46,156 bases of DNA from Promethearchaeia archaeon (GCA_029856125.1 JAHQWJ010000036.1:1-46156), one strand, 5' to 3'. Numbered from the stretch's first letter, positions 17,792-27,057 are shown. A program made the numbers and translations. The notes: generated by a model not told the origin, from the sequence alone.

Positions 17792-18658
17792 CTAAACAGT
17801 AATCTCCTTATAGAGATCGCTCAAAAACAGGCGAATTTGTTTAGTCGAGTTAGGATCGTTATTGAAGTTGGTATAGAGGTAGTTGCGTAAGTAAGATTTG
17901 ATTTGATGTTCAAAGTCTTCAAATTTTATGAATTCATATCCTTTTTCCAATTGCTTTTTATCGATGAGTGGTTGGACATGTTTTTTCATTAGATGTAAAA
18001 CAAACGCTACTAAAATGTTGTTAATATTGTCTTCATCATCACTCGACAACTCATAATCTCCTTTCACAATACCATCTTTGATATTGTTAAGTTGTAGTAT
18101 AGGTATTTCTATTTCTTTTGGTAAATTTAACCTCTTTATTTTATTGGCCATGTTTTTGTCATTTCCCATTTCCAATTTCCCATCGCAATAGTGTTCTAAA
18201 CTAGCAAAAAACCGCACGAGGAACTTAAAATTATCGTCAATTGCGTATAAATCTTCCCAAATGCTAAAATTCAAATCTTGCAGTTCATTCTCTATTTTAT
18301 CTTTTACTTTTGTTATTATTTCCTTTAAATGTTGTGAATAATCTCCGTATGGGAATCCGTAATAATAACTGTTATATTTTTCGTTGAGATCCGATGGATT
18401 CGAGCTTTGAGGAACGATTTTTTCTTTTCTTACGATTTCTTTAACAAAACGTAAAATGTAATTACACGAGGGGCAGTAAGTTACCCAAGAGCTTACGATC
18501 ACTTCTGGAGGTTTTATTGTCTTCGAACTAATGTACCCATTAAATCCTGATAGTTTTTTTCCATCGTGAGTAGGAAATATAGCTTCATCTGGGTAAAATG
18601 TTCTTGGGATAAATTTCATCTTACACACAGGACAGTTGATCATTTGTTTATCGCTCAT
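17792..18658 (-). CDS. DUF2225-like zinc-ribbon protein
   Basis: Unknown function. The first 80 residues contain two cysteine pairs, CPVC (Cys9/Cys12) and CPSC near residue 64, forming a zinc ribbon with a VSSWVTYCPSCNYILRF strand as in the DUF2225 family. The rest (about 85-288) is helical, with an acidic SSDDEDNIN stretch and several pairs of aromatic residues. DUF2225 proteins are of unknown role and often carry TPR-like helices after the ribbon, which fits. It is convergent to the RING-type gene (129-nt gap). The start ATG is at 18658. Family assignment is tentative. Confidence 0.65.
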   Translation of the reverse strand: MSDKQMINCPVCKMKFIPRTFYPDEAIFPTHDGKKLSGFNGYISSKTIKPPEVIVSSWVTYCPSCNYILRFVKEIVRKEKIVPQSSNPSDLNEKYNSYYYGFPYGDYSQHLKEIITKVKDKIENELQDLNFSIWEDLYAIDDNFKFLVRFFASLEHYCDGKLEMGNDKNMANKIKRLNLPKEIEIPILQLNNIKDGIVKGDYELSSDDEDNINNILVAFVLHLMKKHVQPLIDKKQLEKGYEFIKFEDFEHQIKSYLRNYLYTNFNNDPNSTKQIRLFLSDLYKEITV

Positions 18659-18893
18659 AATTATCCGGTGGATATGGTTATTATTTTAATATTAATCATC
18701 ATAAAGCTATAGTAAGTAAAGCAGCTTCTTTTAAATTTGGAAATTCTTTATTTATTTGAGCTCTTACTTTTCAGTTTCCAAGAAATCTCGAAATTTATTA
18801 TTCTATGAGTAAGAAGATTCTAGAGAATTATTATATATATGTACTACTTAGATATTTTTGCTTGTTAAATGTGAATATGAATAACTACGGTTT

Positions 18894-19553
18894 TCAAATT
18901 GTAGGCGGGTTGAAAATTATATTAAAGGTGAGGTAAATACCAAAAACAATCATAAAAACACCACATCCTAATAAAACATATTTGTATATTCTTGGATTCA
19001 AGGATTTTCCGCCGTAATAAATGAATATAGAAAGAGGTAAATACCAGACTATATCTCCTAACTCGTGTCCTATAAAGAATACTAGCATCTCTATAGGCAT
19101 TAAAAGCGTGATATCAAAACTCACCATCAGTGAGAGCCCTATCACAGCCCACCAAAACGTCCAAAAAGGATTCGACAAACTAACTAAAATCCCGCCTACA
19201 TAACTATTCCCTTTATATCCTTTTACTATGTTTTCTTCGAGTGTGAAATTAGTTTCAAAATCAGTTTTTAAAACCCCTCTTATTGCAAAAATTCCATAGA
19301 TAACCAAGAACATTCCTCCTATAAATCCGACTAAAGTTAAAAAGATAATATTTTGGAAAATCAAGGAAGCTCCAGCAAGTAAGGCGATTATTAATGCAAA
19401 TTCTATTGTAGCATGTCCTAAAAGAATATAAATTGCTGCTAAATACCCTCTCTTTTGTTTTAGTGACTTATAAATTGTAAATGTCAATAGTGGCCCTGGC
19501 GATAACGCTCCAGTAAGAGCAACTAGAAAAGAAAAGATAAAGATCTCTAACAT
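18894..19553 (-). CDS. LysE/RhtB-family exporter
   Basis: A 219-residue membrane protein with six hydrophobic segments. The family hallmark sits in the first segment: ALTGALSPGPLLTFTI (residues 12-27). A second typical feature is the SLSNPFWTFWW segment in the middle. Members export amino acids such as lysine, threonine or homoserine, or other small solutes; the substrate cannot be read here. It lies 26 nt downstream of the Trp-rich repeat gene on the same strand, so the two are likely cotranscribed. Confidence 0.85.
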   Translation of the reverse strand: MLEIFIFSFLVALTGALSPGPLLTFTIYKSLKQKRGYLAAIYILLGHATIEFALIIALLAGASLIFQNIIFLTLVGFIGGMFLVIYGIFAIRGVLKTDFETNFTLEENIVKGYKGNSYVGGILVSLSNPFWTFWWAVIGLSLMVSFDITLLMPIEMLVFFIGHELGDIVWYLPLSIFIYYGGKSLNPRIYKYVLLGCGVFMIVFGIYLTFNIIFNPPTI

Positions 19554-19579
19554 ATTTCAAACAGGTTTTAACTAAAAGT

Positions 19580-20164
19580 TTAATAATCAAATAATCGAGT
19601 GATTAACGCAACAATAACAAACACCACAACCAATATCGGAATCATAAAAACTAAAAACATATACGAACCCTTTATCATTTCACGGCGGAAAGATTTCAAT
19701 CCTTTTTCCCAATCTCGTTTCGTATTATCTTGCCAATTCTTTATATCTTCACCAATCTTCTTCTTTCTTGCTTCCCATTGTTCCTTAGTTTCCGTTTGTC
19801 TTTTTTCAAAGTCAGCATTCCATTCTTTTAGTTTAATTTCCCAAGAGCGTTGATTATTTTTAAAAAACTCGTTAATTTTTTCTAGATCAGCATCCCATAA
19901 ATCCACATTTTCTTTATGGGTCTTTGCTATTTCGGTTCCCCATTCTTTCATAGTAGCATCCCAATTTTCCTTAGCACTTTCAAAAAATTTATTAATCTTC
20001 ACTTGATTCTGATTCCACAATTCTGTATTTTTCTTAGTGCTTTCTTCAATACTTTTTTGGAAATTGTTGTACCCCTTTGTTATGTTTGAAACAAATTCGT
20101 TCCAACCTTTGACAACAATATTTTCTTTTACCTTATTCTGTTCAGATTTTTCTTTATCAGACAT
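19580..20164 (-). CDS. Trp-rich repeat protein with C-terminal membrane anchor
   Basis: Not recognised. The 194-residue protein has two clear 40-residue repeats and a third degenerate one, starting near residues 45, 85 and 125. Each opens with (N)-x-x-LW or EQW, continues K-I-N-x-F-F and ends W-x-x-x-(M/L)-KEW. Tryptophans recur at fixed spacing in an otherwise charged helix, so an extended helical rod or repeat bundle is likely. Residues about 168-190 form one strong transmembrane helix (FLVFMIPILVVVFVIVALIT) followed by RLFDY. With no signal peptide, it should be tail-anchored with the rod in the cytoplasm. The LysE exporter follows by 26 nt. Confidence 0.75.
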   Translation of the reverse strand: MSDKEKSEQNKVKENIVVKGWNEFVSNITKGYNNFQKSIEESTKKNTELWNQNQVKINKFFESAKENWDATMKEWGTEIAKTHKENVDLWDADLEKINEFFKNNQRSWEIKLKEWNADFEKRQTETKEQWEARKKKIGEDIKNWQDNTKRDWEKGLKSFRREMIKGSYMFLVFMIPILVVVFVIVALITRLFDY

Positions 20165-20357
20165 TATTAGATACGACTACTCATACTATTTTGATTATTT
20201 ATATTAGAATATATATCTTCAGTTCTATTTAAATTCACTATTTAGATGATTCTTTAAGATTATTATTCCAGAATACTCTAAATTCTTAAAAGGTTAATAA
20301 AAACATATAGCTTTCAGTTTAAAAACTTTTATTCGAGGAATTATTACATCAAACATC

Positions 20358-21731
20358 ATGGAGTTTGAAATTATAAAAAAAACCCCTCTCTATAATGCTT
20401 TATCAGAACAAGGAAAACGTATTTATTTGCCTCAGGGAGTTTTTCATTGGTCTGGAAGGGCAAAAAAGGAAGCAGAAATTATGGGTACGCTCGGTTCTGC
20501 CTTTGGTTTCGAGGAAGATTTTATTGAGGGAGGAGCTCCCGAATGGGTTCCGTTGTATTTAGAAGATATAAAAAACTATACCAAGTTTAATGTGAACGAA
20601 ATTGTACCGTATTCCAAGATTTCTGGCTTGGAGGATTTAAGAAAATCTTGGATAAAGTGGTTACTCAAAAAATCTATTTATAAAATAGATTCTGAACAAG
20701 AGAAGCTAAATAAACTTGAAAATTTTATTACTACACCAGTCGTCACAGCGGGAGTAACAAATGGGATATTCTTGTGCTGTTCACTACTCCTAAATCCGGG
20801 AGATTTTATTATATCACCTAACAAGAGATGGGGAAATTACGATAACATCGTTGAGAAATTAATCGGGGCTAAAATTAAATCGTTTGATTTCTTTTCAGAT
20901 AAAAAATTTAACGTCAATGGAATGAAAAACGCTATTTACGAAATATCAAAGGTTCAAGAAAAAATTATTATTATTCTGGGATTTCCTAATAATCCTACGG
21001 GTTATATCCCTAATCAGGAAGAATTGGAAGAGATAATAGACGCTTTAAAAGAAGCTCAAAAAACTATTTCTAAACCGATTATAATTTTAGTAGACGACGC
21101 GTACGAACCTTATGTTTATTCTAAGGAAGTTATTAATCGCTCGATTTTCTACGAATTGCACGAGCTAGAGGAGGATATAATTCCAATTAAGTTAGATGGA
21201 ATTACTAAAGAGCTATTACTTTATGGGGGGCGCATTGGATTCATTACATTTGGATTAAAACCTCACTGGGTTAAAAACTCGCAAGAATTAACAACTCTGA
21301 AAGCTGAAATTGACAACAAACTTTCTGGCATGCTTAGGACTACGATCTCAAACGCTAATCATTTTTACCAAAGCCTAATCCTTAAACTCTTTGACGATAT
21401 TGGTATGGACGGCGTGATAGAAAAACGAGAAAAAGTTATACATCTCCTTAAAGAAAGATATGAGAAAATCAACGCTGAGTTTAGGAAAATAAAAAATGAA
21501 AACATATCGGTAGATTCAAACGCCGGGGGTTTCTTTATATTTGTTAACTTAAACAACATTAGCGCTAACCACTTTGCGGATCACTTATTAAAAAAATACA
21601 AAGTTGGCGTGATCCCCATTGAAAAACAACATGATAACATTAATGGGATTAGAATCGCTTACTGCTCAATTGACGTAAGAAAGATTCCAGAGTTCGTAAG
21701 TAGAATTGATCAAGCATTAAGAGATTTTTAA
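20358..21731 (+). CDS. Class I/II PLP-dependent aminotransferase
   Basis: A fold-type I aminotransferase of 457 residues. Visible motifs are FPNNPTG (209-215), DDAYE (246-250, the Asp-x-x-Tyr that contacts PLP), the Schiff-base lysine in DGITKELLLYGGR (Lys284) and the Arg292 that follows, plus a late RIAYCS arginine expected to bind the substrate carboxylate. An N-terminal WSGRAKKEAE and an insertion near 105-130 make it longer than a typical aspartate aminotransferase. The amino donor cannot be assigned. It has its own upstream region and lies before the gelsolin gene (about 120 nt away), but a run of T follows it and cotranscription is unlikely. Confidence 0.88.
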   Translation: MEFEIIKKTPLYNALSEQGKRIYLPQGVFHWSGRAKKEAEIMGTLGSAFGFEEDFIEGGAPEWVPLYLEDIKNYTKFNVNEIVPYSKISGLEDLRKSWIKWLLKKSIYKIDSEQEKLNKLENFITTPVVTAGVTNGIFLCCSLLLNPGDFIISPNKRWGNYDNIVEKLIGAKIKSFDFFSDKKFNVNGMKNAIYEISKVQEKIIIILGFPNNPTGYIPNQEELEEIIDALKEAQKTISKPIIILVDDAYEPYVYSKEVINRSIFYELHELEEDIIPIKLDGITKELLLYGGRIGFITFGLKPHWVKNSQELTTLKAEIDNKLSGMLRTTISNANHFYQSLILKLFDDIGMDGVIEKREKVIHLLKERYEKINAEFRKIKNENISVDSNAGGFFIFVNLNNISANHFADHLLKKYKVGVIPIEKQHDNINGIRIAYCSIDVRKIPEFVSRIDQALRDF

Positions 21732-21867
21732 ATTAATTCTTCTATTTCCTATAAATTATCCCTTTTCTTTTATTTGTTTTTGCATGAAATTAAAAAGACT
21801 AATTCTTATCTTCTAAATATTAATTATAAAAATTTCTAAAAAAAATATCTATTTGAGTGAAATTTAT

Positions 21868-22884
21868 ATGAAATTATTTTTAGTTGATCAAGGAAACTTA
21901 TCAGAAATTTCAAAACCAATATTTTCTATGGGAGACGTTTACGTTCTTGACAATGATAACACAATTTATGTATGGATCGGAAGTAAATGTAGCGTAGACG
22001 AAAAGACAGCGGGAGCTGCTCAAGCTCGAACTTTAGACCAGCAAAGAGGTGGGGCTGCTAAAATTATTACTGTAGATGAAAACCAAGAAAGCCCTGGTTT
22101 CATGAAAGCTGTTAGTTCGATGGGCGCTATGAAGGTTGTTGAAAAGAATTACGCAAAGACACTGTTAAAAGACGTATCTACAGGAGATTGGGCAGGATTT
22201 GAAGAGTGGAGCAACATTCTTTACCGTGTTTCGGCCGAAGAATTTGATGGCATTAATTCCATGAAAATGGTTCAAGTTCCTTTTTCCAAAGACTCGTTAG
22301 ACTCTGAAGATTGTTACGTTGCTGATTTAGGCAATAAGGTATATATATGGCAAGGAAAAACTTGTAATGTTAAAGAGAAAGTCAAAGCCGGTCAATGGGC
22401 GCGTAATATTGACACAGAGAGAGCAGGGTCTCAAAACGAGAAGATTTTCGAAGAGGGAGACGACGCTGAATTCTTAGCAGCAATAGATCGTGGCAAAGAT
22501 TATAAGGAATCTGATGCAGTTCAATTAAGAGCTGAATCTGTGTTAGAACCTGAAACTGAAGCAGATAAAAGAGCTGCAGATATACAACCTGAATTTAAAT
22601 CAGAGGTTGGAGAGGCAACTGTGGACGAAATAAAAGCAGATATTGCTCAACTTAAGGAATCAAGTGCCTCAAGTGCAGGTCCAGGAATCCCCGGTTCTAA
22701 AGACGACTCACTCTTAACTATCGAAAAACCTGAAGGTCGAAGAAGATGTCCTAAGTGTGCCGAAGAAAGTAAATCTATGATCCACGAGACTATTGATAAG
22801 AGCAATATAATCTTAGATTATCCACGCGTTTATGGCAAAAAATACAAGTGTGGAAGCTGTGGAATAGAATGGAGGGAGAAGTAA
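21868..22884 (+). CDS. Two-domain gelsolin with C-terminal zinc ribbon
   Basis: A 338-residue actin-regulator-like protein. Two gelsolin/villin repeats occupy about 1-100 and 105-205. Each has the strand DVYVLDNDNTIYVWIG or CYVADLGNKVYIWQG followed by a long helix with EK-x-x-A-x-x-x-AR, as in gelsolin cores. Asgard two-domain gelsolins are known to bind and sever actin. A Glu/Ala-rich linker (about 215-285) leads to a zinc ribbon with Cys294, Cys297, Cys328 and Cys331 after PEGRRR. I chose the ATG at 21868: GAGTGA lies 7 nt before it, and the family starts here. An in-frame TTG at 21853 has no such site. Convergent with a coiled-coil gene. Confidence 0.9.
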   Translation: MKLFLVDQGNLSEISKPIFSMGDVYVLDNDNTIYVWIGSKCSVDEKTAGAAQARTLDQQRGGAAKIITVDENQESPGFMKAVSSMGAMKVVEKNYAKTLLKDVSTGDWAGFEEWSNILYRVSAEEFDGINSMKMVQVPFSKDSLDSEDCYVADLGNKVYIWQGKTCNVKEKVKAGQWARNIDTERAGSQNEKIFEEGDDAEFLAAIDRGKDYKESDAVQLRAESVLEPETEADKRAADIQPEFKSEVGEATVDEIKADIAQLKESSASSAGPGIPGSKDDSLLTIEKPEGRRRCPKCAEESKSMIHETIDKSNIILDYPRVYGKKYKCGSCGIEWREK

Positions 22885-22950
22885 CCCCAAAATAAGAATT
22901 AAAATAATATTTTTTATCTTTTTTTAAAATAAAGCTAAAACTAAAGATTA

Positions 22951-24228
22951 TTACGATTTCTTAATATCTCTACGCATAATTTTGATTTTTTTCTTTAACT
23001 CGATTAGTTCTTTCTCTTTGTTTTCAAGTGCAGATTCTATTTTGAGTTTCTCATCCTTAACATTTTGCATTTCAGTTAGTATTCGGTCTTCAATTTGTTC
23101 AGATTCGTCTATTTTATTTTTCAGAACTTTCTCTTTCTCTCTTATATCTTTGATTTCTACGATTTGCTCATCAATGACATTTCTTAAATTCATTATTTCT
23201 AATTCAAATTTTCCGGTTATGTTACCAGATTTTTCTTGAGATTCTTCCAATCGAGCTTGAATTTGATTGATAAATTCATCGTTCGTTAAGTTTTTTTGGG
23301 TTAATTTCTCTACTTCTAATACCAAGTTTTTGATGCGTTCTTCTTTTTTTTCTACATCTTTTTTTACGAGGCTAAAAGTTTCTAACTTCTGCTGTAAATC
23401 TTTTATTGATTGGGTTGCTGTTTGTCGTGTGTTTTCAAGATCGAAAAGTTCTTTCTCTTTTTCAGTGATAATCTCGTCTTTTTTTTCAAGTAATATCTGT
23501 TGCTTCTCGAATTTTGATTTTTGGATTGTGTCGTTCTCTAAATATTGAATTTGTTCCATTAATTCTTTTAACTTATTTTCTTTCTCAACCACTTTCTCAG
23601 CTAATTTTTTATTCGCTTCTTGTTCTGACCTTAATTTCTCTGTGTCAGATGATACAGCGTGAATTTTTTGTGTTTGATCTGCAACTATATTATTTAATCT
23701 CTCAAGCTCTGTAGTTTGGTTTTGAATCAGTTGATCTTTCTCTTTACTCGAAGTTTGGAATTCTAAAACTTTATTATTTTTATCTTCTAACTGAGATTTT
23801 AGCGTTTCGATTTCCTTTTCTTTATTTTGAATTGATAAGCTAATCTCTGAATCATTTACTTGAGTTTCATTTAAGAAATCAATTTTCGATTCGAGATCTT
23901 TTATTAACTCGTCTTTTTGAACAACTGTTTGCAGTAAATTATCAATCGTCTCATTGTTTTCTTTTGACAATTGAATGGTTTTTTCCTTATCGTGTTGAAA
24001 AGAACCTGCTAATGCTTTGAGGCTTTCGTTTTCTTCTTTAAGATCAGTTAATTCTTCAGTTAGTTTTTTGTTCTGTTCTTTAAAGAGATTTAGCTGTTCT
24101 TTTAACGATTCTTCATCGGAAATTGGGAGTTCTTGTTCTTCCTCTTTCTCTTCAATCCATCCTAGTGAACTTAATGCATCGACCATTGATGTGTCTTCTT
24201 CTTTTTGATCTCGTTGTTCATCAGACAT
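22951..24228 (-). CDS. Long coiled-coil protein
   Basis: Unrecognised 425-residue protein. After a short acidic, low-complexity start (MSDEQRDQKEEDTSM) with the segment SSLGWIEEKEEEQELP, the chain is almost entirely heptad coiled coil from about residue 40 to 420, rich in Lys, Glu, Gln and Leu, ending in a basic KIMRRDIKKS. There are no cysteines and no membrane segment. Such proteins form rods, tethers or scaffolds, and the sequence alone does not say which. It is convergent with the gelsolin gene (66-nt gap), and the next gene on its strand, a GtrA-like protein, lies downstream of nothing shared. Confidence 0.75.
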   Translation of the reverse strand: MSDEQRDQKEEDTSMVDALSSLGWIEEKEEEQELPISDEESLKEQLNLFKEQNKKLTEELTDLKEENESLKALAGSFQHDKEKTIQLSKENNETIDNLLQTVVQKDELIKDLESKIDFLNETQVNDSEISLSIQNKEKEIETLKSQLEDKNNKVLEFQTSSKEKDQLIQNQTTELERLNNIVADQTQKIHAVSSDTEKLRSEQEANKKLAEKVVEKENKLKELMEQIQYLENDTIQKSKFEKQQILLEKKDEIITEKEKELFDLENTRQTATQSIKDLQQKLETFSLVKKDVEKKEERIKNLVLEVEKLTQKNLTNDEFINQIQARLEESQEKSGNITGKFELEIMNLRNVIDEQIVEIKDIREKEKVLKNKIDESEQIEDRILTEMQNVKDEKLKIESALENKEKELIELKKKIKIMRRDIKKS

Positions 24229-24317
24229 ACTATTAAAAATAAAAAATTACTAGTATTAAAAATTAATGGAGTAAGATAATGCTATTTTTAAACCTACCAG
24301 CCTATTTTTTGATATAC

Positions 24318-24797
24318 TCAGTATTCTTTGGTGAATACATATTTTCTGTCTAAAAAGAATTTAGTTATGTACCCAATAGAAAGAGCTATTAAAAAGCCAA
24401 CCTCTAAAGGTGCACTAAAAATGTTTGTAAAGATAAATTGGATGCCGATATTTTCAATCGTAGTTAAAATAGCAAATCCAAAGTATTTGAAAAACTCTTG
24501 TGAAGTCTCTTTGACCTTTAGACTGGTTTTTTTGAAGACCAAGTATTTATCCAAGAAAAACTTAATGACATACGTTATTCCGACTGCTACGATAGAACCT
24601 ATTAGTTCAGGCATGTTTATAGGGCTTGTGGAACAATACAAAGCTTGAATAAAATCATTTCCTCCGAACACAGAACAGATAAAGGGAGAAATAGCAAGTT
24701 CATTAATTTTTTGTATTATGTAATTTAAGAGGATCATACACGCCGCAAATAAAAAATAGAGGATCATCTGTTTCTTAATAACATTTTTTTCTGCCAT
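24318..24797 (-). CDS. GtrA-like membrane protein
   Basis: A 159-residue protein with four membrane helices and the family's charged landmarks: a FFLDKYLVFKK loop after helix 2 and, at the end, ALSIGYITKFFLDRKYVF. GtrA-like proteins are linked to the movement of lipid-linked sugars for cell-surface glycans. The start is 29 nt downstream of the EMC3-like gene stop on the same strand, so the pair is likely one operon. No glycosyltransferase gene is adjacent, so its partner is unknown here. Confidence 0.8.
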   Translation of the reverse strand: MAEKNVIKKQMILYFLFAACMILLNYIIQKINELAISPFICSVFGGNDFIQALYCSTSPINMPELIGSIVAVGITYVIKFFLDKYLVFKKTSLKVKETSQEFFKYFGFAILTTIENIGIQFIFTNIFSAPLEVGFLIALSIGYITKFFLDRKYVFTKEY

Positions 24798-24826
24798 TTT
24801 TAATCAGATGAACTTGGATTTATGTA

Positions 24827-25444
24827 CTATTTTTTAATTCGATCTTTCCATGTATCGTTCTTAGGTTGCCCATCGCTATCCTCTTGCTCAGGCGGGAGTC
24901 TATTAGGAATTGGTCTTGTTAACTGGAGATTACCTTGCTGAGATCCTGAACCCGGGGAAAGCATACCTAAAATTTCTTTTGCTTTTTTTCGCGCGTCTTC
25001 TTTACCAGTTAGTTTCCTATAAAGTCTTTTTATTCCATAGATAATAAGACTAAAACTGATAGAGAACAAGAAGTATACAGCAAACCAACCAGAACCGAAT
25101 ATCAGTATTGGAAACGGAAGCAGATTTTGATAGTATGGTGCGTAAATAACGCCTATCAACCCAAATATCCCCATAAAAATAATACATCTTACGCATGAGG
25201 GGATCATTTGCTTTTTCATCATTACTTTCGTTAATGCCATTGATTCTCGTTGAAGTTCAAACATTTCTTGAGCGTTTCCTGTAAGTCTGGCAGTTTTCAT
25301 TCGTTCTTGTAGGCTCTTTGATTTTTCTCTCATTTCTCTTGCAGCATCCATGTTTAAACCCATAACCCTATTGAGAATCTCGCTTAATCCAACCATTGCT
25401 AAAGTAATAAACATAATTTGGATAATAATTTCTTCGTTAGCCAT
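24827..25444 (-). CDS. EMC3/TMCO1-like (DUF106) membrane insertase homologue
   Basis: A 205-residue membrane protein of the Oxa1 superfamily's archaeal DUF106 branch, related to eukaryotic EMC3 and TMCO1. The N-terminal helix (about 7-25) is followed by a cytosolic coiled coil with MREKSKSLQERMKTARLTGN, then the typical motif MKKQMIPSCVRCIIFMGIF (about 96-114) and further helices to about residue 155. A polar, proline-rich tail follows. These proteins insert membrane proteins. In many archaea the gene sits near secY and adk; here it is beside a GtrA-like gene. Start ATG at 25444. Confidence 0.88.
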   Translation of the reverse strand: MANEEIIIQIMFITLAMVGLSEILNRVMGLNMDAAREMREKSKSLQERMKTARLTGNAQEMFELQRESMALTKVMMKKQMIPSCVRCIIFMGIFGLIGVIYAPYYQNLLPFPILIFGSGWFAVYFLFSISFSLIIYGIKRLYRKLTGKEDARKKAKEILGMLSPGSGSQQGNLQLTRPIPNRLPPEQEDSDGQPKNDTWKDRIKK

Positions 25445-25678
25445 AATATATCACTATAAAGAGAAAAGTAAGATTAAAATTAAATTTTATTATTGGTAAT
25501 TAGCAATTTCCAATTGGATTTGCTTAGTTAAAACTGGGAACACTTTGTTGAGTTGTTTTAGCATTCCTACTATGTATCTTTGGATAGAAATAATTTACAA
25601 TGATGTCCTAATCGCTGGAAATCCATCTTATTTATAAAATTTATTTTGTAGAGTATTATAAAAAAATATTGTTCTGAT

Positions 25679-26014
25679 TTAAGCTTCCGTTCCGCAATTT
25701 TTACAAATATACAATTTAGCGTAAATCTTCATTCCACCTTGCTGAAATAATACTTGAGATTTATCTTCTTCCGTGTTGAATACTGTTCCCCCACATGCAG
25801 GACAAACTCTTCTTCCTTCTACGGGTGGTTTTATTAACGCTTTTTCCTCTTCCTCTTGTTTATCAACAACAGCAGAAGGTTTAATATATTCATCGTTAGA
25901 TGGAGCTGCCGAAGGCTTCGAATCAGTTTCAACTCCTTTAGCATCAAGTAGCAAATCAAGTTTTTCGTCTAGCTTTTTGAGCAAGGTTAATACTTTTTCT
26001 TCAAACTCAGGCAT
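25679..26014 (-). CDS. Small coiled-coil / zinc-ribbon protein
   Basis: Unrecognised 111-residue protein. A short coiled coil (about 4-24, VLTLLKKLDEKLDLLLDA) leads through a polar linker to a zinc ribbon. The ribbon has Cys71, Cys74, Cys104 and Cys107 after VEGRRV. It resembles the C-terminus of the gelsolin gene product in this window: both have EGRR-x-CPxC, a DKS triplet, a 29-30-residue spacing and then Y-x-K-x-Y-x-C-x-x-CG. That suggests a shared module, possibly for interaction. Single gene with 234 nt before it and 139 nt after it. Confidence 0.7.
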   Translation of the reverse strand: MPEFEEKVLTLLKKLDEKLDLLLDAKGVETDSKPSAAPSNDEYIKPSAVVDKQEEEEKALIKPPVEGRRVCPACGGTVFNTEEDKSQVLFQQGGMKIYAKLYICKNCGTEA

Positions 26015-26153
26015 TTTAATTTTTCCTCGTTCTTTTCACTATTGATAAATAATTTTTATTAAATGATCTAAGACTGGTATTAAATATTTATGTAAAAAGT
26101 TAAGAAGGTGAATTTGTCAAAGTCGTTTAGAATCAGTACTTTAATCTTACGCT

Positions 26154-26447
26154 CTAGCTTGCAATTGGGGATTTTAATTTTCTTGGTTTTTTATGTTCAC
26201 CGGTTAATTCGAAATGTTTCTCGTTGTAGTAGGATTTAATGCCTAGTCCTATTAGAAAGATTGAAAATCCTAACCAAAATACCCAAAATCCTAGTCCTAA
26301 TACATAGAAAATTGTGAAATTATAATTACCCTGCGTTATAGAAGTGAAAATAATGCAAAAGATCGAGAATATCGATATTCCGGTTCCTAAAATTATATCG
26401 GTATACATTGATATTCTTTCGTTTTTTATTTTATCCCATTGTGGCAT
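26154..26447 (-). CDS. Small two-helix membrane protein
   Basis: Unrecognised 97-residue protein. Two hydrophobic segments (about 16-38 and 47-69) are separated by a short loop, and the C-terminal 28 residues are basic (HFELTGEHKKPRKLKS). A membrane hairpin with both ends in the cytoplasm is likely. It stands alone; neighbours on both sides are more than 100 nt away. Nothing hints at a role. Confidence 0.6.
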   Translation of the reverse strand: MPQWDKIKNERISMYTDIILGTGISIFSIFCIIFTSITQGNYNFTIFYVLGLGFWVFWLGFSIFLIGLGIKSYYNEKHFELTGEHKKPRKLKSPIAS

Positions 26448-26601
26448 AATATAATACTCGAAAAACTATAATTATTCTAATGATTGGCTAAATATTACCT
26501 TGATTATCTTAAATTGCGAATAAAAATTTACCGAAGAGAAAAACAATTAACTAAGTAGAAAAATGTATTATTGAAAAAATTAAATTAGTTTTTAAAAGAT
26601 C

Positions 26602-27057
26602 TCACTTACCTCTTCTATACCCTTGTATTGACTCGAAATAATCGAGTACCGACTCTTTTATTTCGATAGCAGGAAATATCAATCTTGATTTACTTACATA
26701 ATTCATCGCATCACTCCAGCTCCAATTTGGATTATTTTTTAGCATCCAAGCTACAATAATTCCTCCGCTTCGGGAAATACCCATTGCGCAATGAACTAAA
26801 ACCTTTCCATGTTCAATGTTATTATCTATAAATTCTAAAATCTCAGTAATGTTGCTATGCGGAGGGTACCATTCGTCGGGGAATCCTTTAAAGAGGTAAT
26901 TAAATCCTTGATCTGTAGGATCATAGTAATTTTCTTCCATTAAATTCACGATAGCAGTAATACCTATCTCTTTAAATTTCTCAAAGTTCAACCTTGGCCA
27001 ATACGCACCTATGTATAGGTTTTCATGCACCTTGTATATTTGATCCAGTTCTACCAT
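26602..27057 (-). CDS. Dual-specificity protein phosphatase
   Basis: A 151-residue cysteine-based phosphatase. The P-loop is VHCAMGISRSGG (88-99), with nucleophile Cys90, Arg96 and Ser97, and FPDEWYP carries Asp61 as the general-acid candidate. The single compact domain is close to the smallest DSP/PTP relatives and to phosphatases that act on phosphoinositides or phosphorylated proteins. Its substrate is unknown. The ATG at 27057 is preceded by an AGGAT stretch. It lies 76 nt downstream of the DUF1667 gene on the same strand, so read-through from that operon is possible. Confidence 0.88.
   Translation of the reverse strand: MVELDQIYKVHENLYIGAYWPRLNFEKFKEIGITAIVNLMEENYYDPTDQGFNYLFKGFPDEWYPPHSNITEILEFIDNNIEHGKVLVHCAMGISRSGGIIVAWMLKNNPNWSWSDAMNYVSKSRLIFPAIEIKESVLDYFESIQGYRRGK

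Noticed and set aside
17705..17890. 61-residue plus-strand frame between the RING-type and DUF2225-like genes
   Set aside because: It overlaps the end of the DUF2225-like gene by about 100 nt, has no ribosome site and no domain pattern.
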